From positions 8,319 to 33,456 of the forward strand of contig MU621280.1 in NCBI GenBank assembly GCA_025399215.1: a DNA stretch of 25,138 nucleotides, read 5' to 3'. The position numbers and the translations under genes were made by a program. A model generated the notes under the pieces. It worked only from the letters and a program-made list of their open reading frames with translations. It was not told the DNA's origin and made no database searches. Below are positions 22,876 through 25,138 of this stretch, piece by piece. Position 1 is the first letter of the stretch. Each line of letters begins with the position of its first letter. The stretch comes from Globomyces pollinis-pini (taxonomy: Eukaryota > Chytridiomycota > Chytridiomycetes > Rhizophydiales > Globomycetaceae).

Positions 22876-23447
22876 TATACTTTATTTTTCAAACTTAAAT
22901 GGAAGTGTGTCAAGATTATTACTTTATATATAGGACTTGAACACAAATAAAGAAAGTCTGGGTTTCTCTTTAGAAAACGTGGTAAGAGATAGATGGTAGA
23001 ACGTAACACACCATAGTAAATGTCTTGAGACAGAAAGATCCATCTGCAGATATTCGATAGATAGAAAGTACAGAAACCTCCGAATACTATTATTTTGATT
23101 TATTCTTTAGCATTTGACCCTGTTCCACCCAATTTTATGCAATGTGAGGGCATAGTGTAACTGGATGTGTTACCACGTTGATTTGGAAAATTACCAATCA
23201 CCATACATTGCAATAAAGAAAATCGAAAAAGAATACTACATATAAGTTTTAATCTTCGAAATTCGTAGCATCTGTCAAGGCCAGGCTTAATTCCATTTTC
23301 CAATAAGTGAAAACTTTCAAACTTTCAAAATGGTAGGTTTCTCTGACCGAAGCCATGAAACGTGTATATATATCAACAGTTATGGATGACGGCTTGCCAA
23401 GTATAAAAGAGGTCGGCAATTGTGTCTTGTTGAACTCAGTCCTTAGA
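22876..23447. promoter_or_regulatory. Intergenic region and promoter of the phospholipase-type gene
   Basis: About 570 bp between the helicase stop and the next start. A TATAAAA box lies at 23402-23408, about 40 bp before the chosen ATG at 23448. AACTTTCAA is directly repeated near 23310-23328. Minus-strand open frames here (23100-23303, 23249-23497) have no recognisable product and overlap each other and the next gene, so they are not called. Confidence 0.45.
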
Positions 23448-24818
23448 ATGAAGTGCCTTGCAATTGGTTCAATCTTAACTGTGGTAATGACCCACAAAGT
23501 AAAGAACGTTGTTCATGTTATGATGGTAAACTCCGTTTATACTAATGTAAAATTGTAGGAAAATAGATCATTCGATTCAATCTATGGTTATGTAAACCAC
23601 ACCTCCGATATTGACAACTTGAACGGCAAACCTCCTTTCTGTAACCATGTGAACGTGAAGGACCCTAATTCTGTCAAAGTTTGCACCTCTCCAAATCAGG
23701 TAGATAGTACTATCTATGGACCAAATCATGGTAAACGGTATCACTAATACCAGGTTACCGACAGACTACTGAACAACTATATGGAACTGATGATCCAAGT
23801 GTACCACTTCCAAAAGTTGCGCCTATGAATGGATTTGCCCAACAAGGATCTAAGGGTGCATACCAAAATGCCGATACCGCATCGCTTGCTCAAGTGATGC
23901 AAGGATTCAACCCTGATAAAATTCCTATCGCTCGCACTCTAGCTTCTGAGTTTGCTATCTTTGATAAGTGGTTTGCATCTGGTAGAACTATTATACAATT
24001 GATACCTAGTACCGGGCCCAACTCAACCAAACCGAATTTTCTCTCATTGTGCCACATCTAGTGGTTGGTACAATAATGATAGAGACAACTTGATTAAGGG
24101 CAATCCTTGCAGGCCAATCCAAAAAGATCTTGCTGACGCGGGTCTAACTTGGAAAAACTACTATCAAGAAGTCCCATCATACTTTTTTGTAAGAGAAACC
24201 AGACTTGACATGCTTACTCGCTCCAAACTTTGGTTCGAGTTTAAAATTGATGCGAAGAATGGGAAATTACCCAATTACTCGTTTTTGGAACCCACTTTTG
24301 GAGAGTTACCAAATAACAACAAAAACTCGAATGATGGACATGCTGGTGGGACTCAATTTCATAATGCAGAAACGTTCCTCAAAGACTTGTATGAAACGCT
24401 GAGACGATCACCACAATGGGAAAGTACACTGTTAATCATCACGTATGACGAACATGGAGGCTTCTATGATCATGTCGCACCACCTACTGCTCCTAACCCA
24501 GATGGAATTACCACTGTTGACAAAGATGACAAAAATGTAGTATACTCATATGATCGTTTGGGGGTTCGAGTCCCTGTTACCTTAGTATCCCCCTGGATTC
24601 CAAAAGGAATGGTGATACATGAACCAAATGGTCCACAAAATGATAGTCAATTTGAACATTCATCTATTCCCGCAACTTTAAGATCGATTTTTAACCTTAA
24701 ATCTGGCCCTTTGACAAAGAGGGAGTCTTGGGCTGGTAAGTTTGACAGCTATTTGTTGGACTCCCCTCGTCTGGACTGCCGAATGACACTTCCAAACGCT
24801 GTCATCAGTGGTTTTTAG
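23448..24818 (+). CDS. Phospholipase C-type phosphoesterase (phosphatidylcholine-hydrolysing family)
   Basis: Exons 23448-23525, 23559-23730, 23754-23981 and 24010-24818 join in frame to 428 aa; introns 33, 23 and 28 nt. Family features: VVHVMMENRSFDSIYGYV (27-32 is ENRSFD, with the metal-binding Glu/Asn and nucleophile region of the fold), FAIFDKWFAS followed by VPGPTQPNR, ATSSGW, LTWKNYYQEVP, then TYDEHGGFYDHVAPP (about 304-318) and VSPWIPKG. These match the fungal and bacterial non-haemolytic phospholipase C / acid phosphatase superfamily, which cleaves phosphocholine head groups. The N-terminus (MKCLAIGSILTVVMTH) is a short hydrophobic segment that may be a signal peptide. The start is chosen because it lies just before the conserved fold and behind a TATA box; an in-frame ATG at 23355 would add 31 polar residues. 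Substrate is not determined by the sequence. Confidence 0.92.
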
Positions 24819-25014
24819 AATCTTGAATAAAATAAAAAAGAGATAAGCCAATTCTATGCCTAACTAAGTTTACTAAAGCTAGACTTAAAGTTACTCCGTC
24901 TTCTAGCTCGAATGTACTAACCCGCAAAAATTATAAACAATTCGAATTCCTTTCTTACTAGCGACACTTCTTAAAAACACTATCCTATTATCAACGTCAA
25001 ATATTTATTCAAGA
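24819..25014. other. Convergent intergenic region at the right end
   Basis: 196 bp between the stop of the phospholipase-type gene and the stop of the partial minus-strand gene. An AATAAA-like sequence lies just after the stop (24825-24832). Nothing else was seen. Confidence 0.35.
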
Positions 25015-25138
25015 TCAAAATATAATTCCTAGACCACCAAAAAATTTGCTGTTAGGTAATTCTCCAGGAGTAGTATGTGGAATGACCGTAGTAGTCCATG
25101 GAACTTCACCTGGAGTGGAGAATAATGTTGTTTGAGGA
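25015..25138 (-). CDS. C-terminal end of a Thr/Pro-rich protein (partial)
   Basis: The minus strand is open from the window edge to a TGA at 25017-25015, giving the last 40 residues of a protein. It contains a repeated motif, TPGEVPW and TPGELPN, in a Thr/Pro-rich setting, and ends KFFGGLGIIF. This composition would suit a repetitive cell-wall or secreted protein, but too little is visible for a family call. An internal splice acceptor (TCCACTCCAG near the edge) cannot be excluded. The orientation is convergent with the upstream gene. Confidence 0.5.
   Translation of the reverse strand, partial: PQTTLFSTPGEVPWTTTVIPHTTPGELPNSKFFGGLGIIF

Noticed and set aside
23100..23497. Minus-strand open frames upstream of the phospholipase-type gene
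   Set aside because: Mutually overlapping, no recognisable product, and lying over the promoter and first exon of the plus-strand gene.

Overview
The window is nuclear DNA of a eukaryote, most likely a fungus, possibly an early-diverging or zoosporic lineage. The evidence is a gene-dense, AT-rich layout with many extremely short spliceosomal introns (mostly 23-37 nt, GT...AG, often with a CTAAT/CTAAC-like branch site), standard stop codons, a fungal-style G-protein gamma subunit, a fungal-style Mgm1, a SYG1-type SPX-EXS protein and a Kex2-style secreted peptide precursor. The exact taxon cannot be fixed from this sequence alone.

Layout, left to right. 1-598 (-): 3'-truncated cysteine-repeat, metallothionein-like protein. 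1182-2832 (+): succinyl-CoA:3-ketoacid CoA-transferase, 5 exons. 2976-5515 (-): PPR-like, probably mitochondrial protein, 2 exons. 5814-8229 (+): SYG1/XPR1 phosphate exporter-type protein, 15 exons. 8308-8577 (-): small secreted precursor with Lys-Arg-bounded repeats that looks like a peptide pheromone precursor. 8821-9060 (-): another small secreted ORF. 9277-10038 (-): seven-transmembrane, receptor-like protein. 10255-11200 (-): broken non-LTR retrotransposon reverse transcriptase, followed by a 130-bp foldback and a telobox/telomere-like array. 11891-14885 (+): mitochondrial dynamin-like GTPase Mgm1/OPA1, containing two remarkable intron arrays. 15182-15429 (-): G-protein gamma subunit, 2 exons. 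15855-19069 (+): ankyrin-repeat protein resembling MYPT-type PP1 regulators, 4 exons. 19353-22875 (+): DEAH-box splicing helicase Prp2/DHX16, 12 exons. 23448-24818 (+): phospholipase C-type phosphoesterase, 4 exons. 25015-25138 (-): C-terminal end of a Thr/Pro-rich protein running off the window.

Two things stand out. (1) Inside the MGM1 gene, six intron-like units (five of exactly 32 nt, one of 29) lie head to tail with zero nucleotides between them, and a second array alternates short introns with in-frame microexons of 6, 6, 6 and 9 nt. Together they look like recent tandem intron duplication, with recursive splicing of the first array and microexon-generated protein variation from the second. 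(2) A peptide precursor with Kex2-like sites, a second small secreted ORF and a 7TM protein with GPCR-like topology sit side by side on the same strand, with a G-gamma gene about 5 kb away. This is a candidate peptide/receptor signalling locus.

Gene models were assembled by hand from splice signals, reading-frame continuity and recalled family motifs. All exon joins reported keep frame, but no transcript or database evidence was available.
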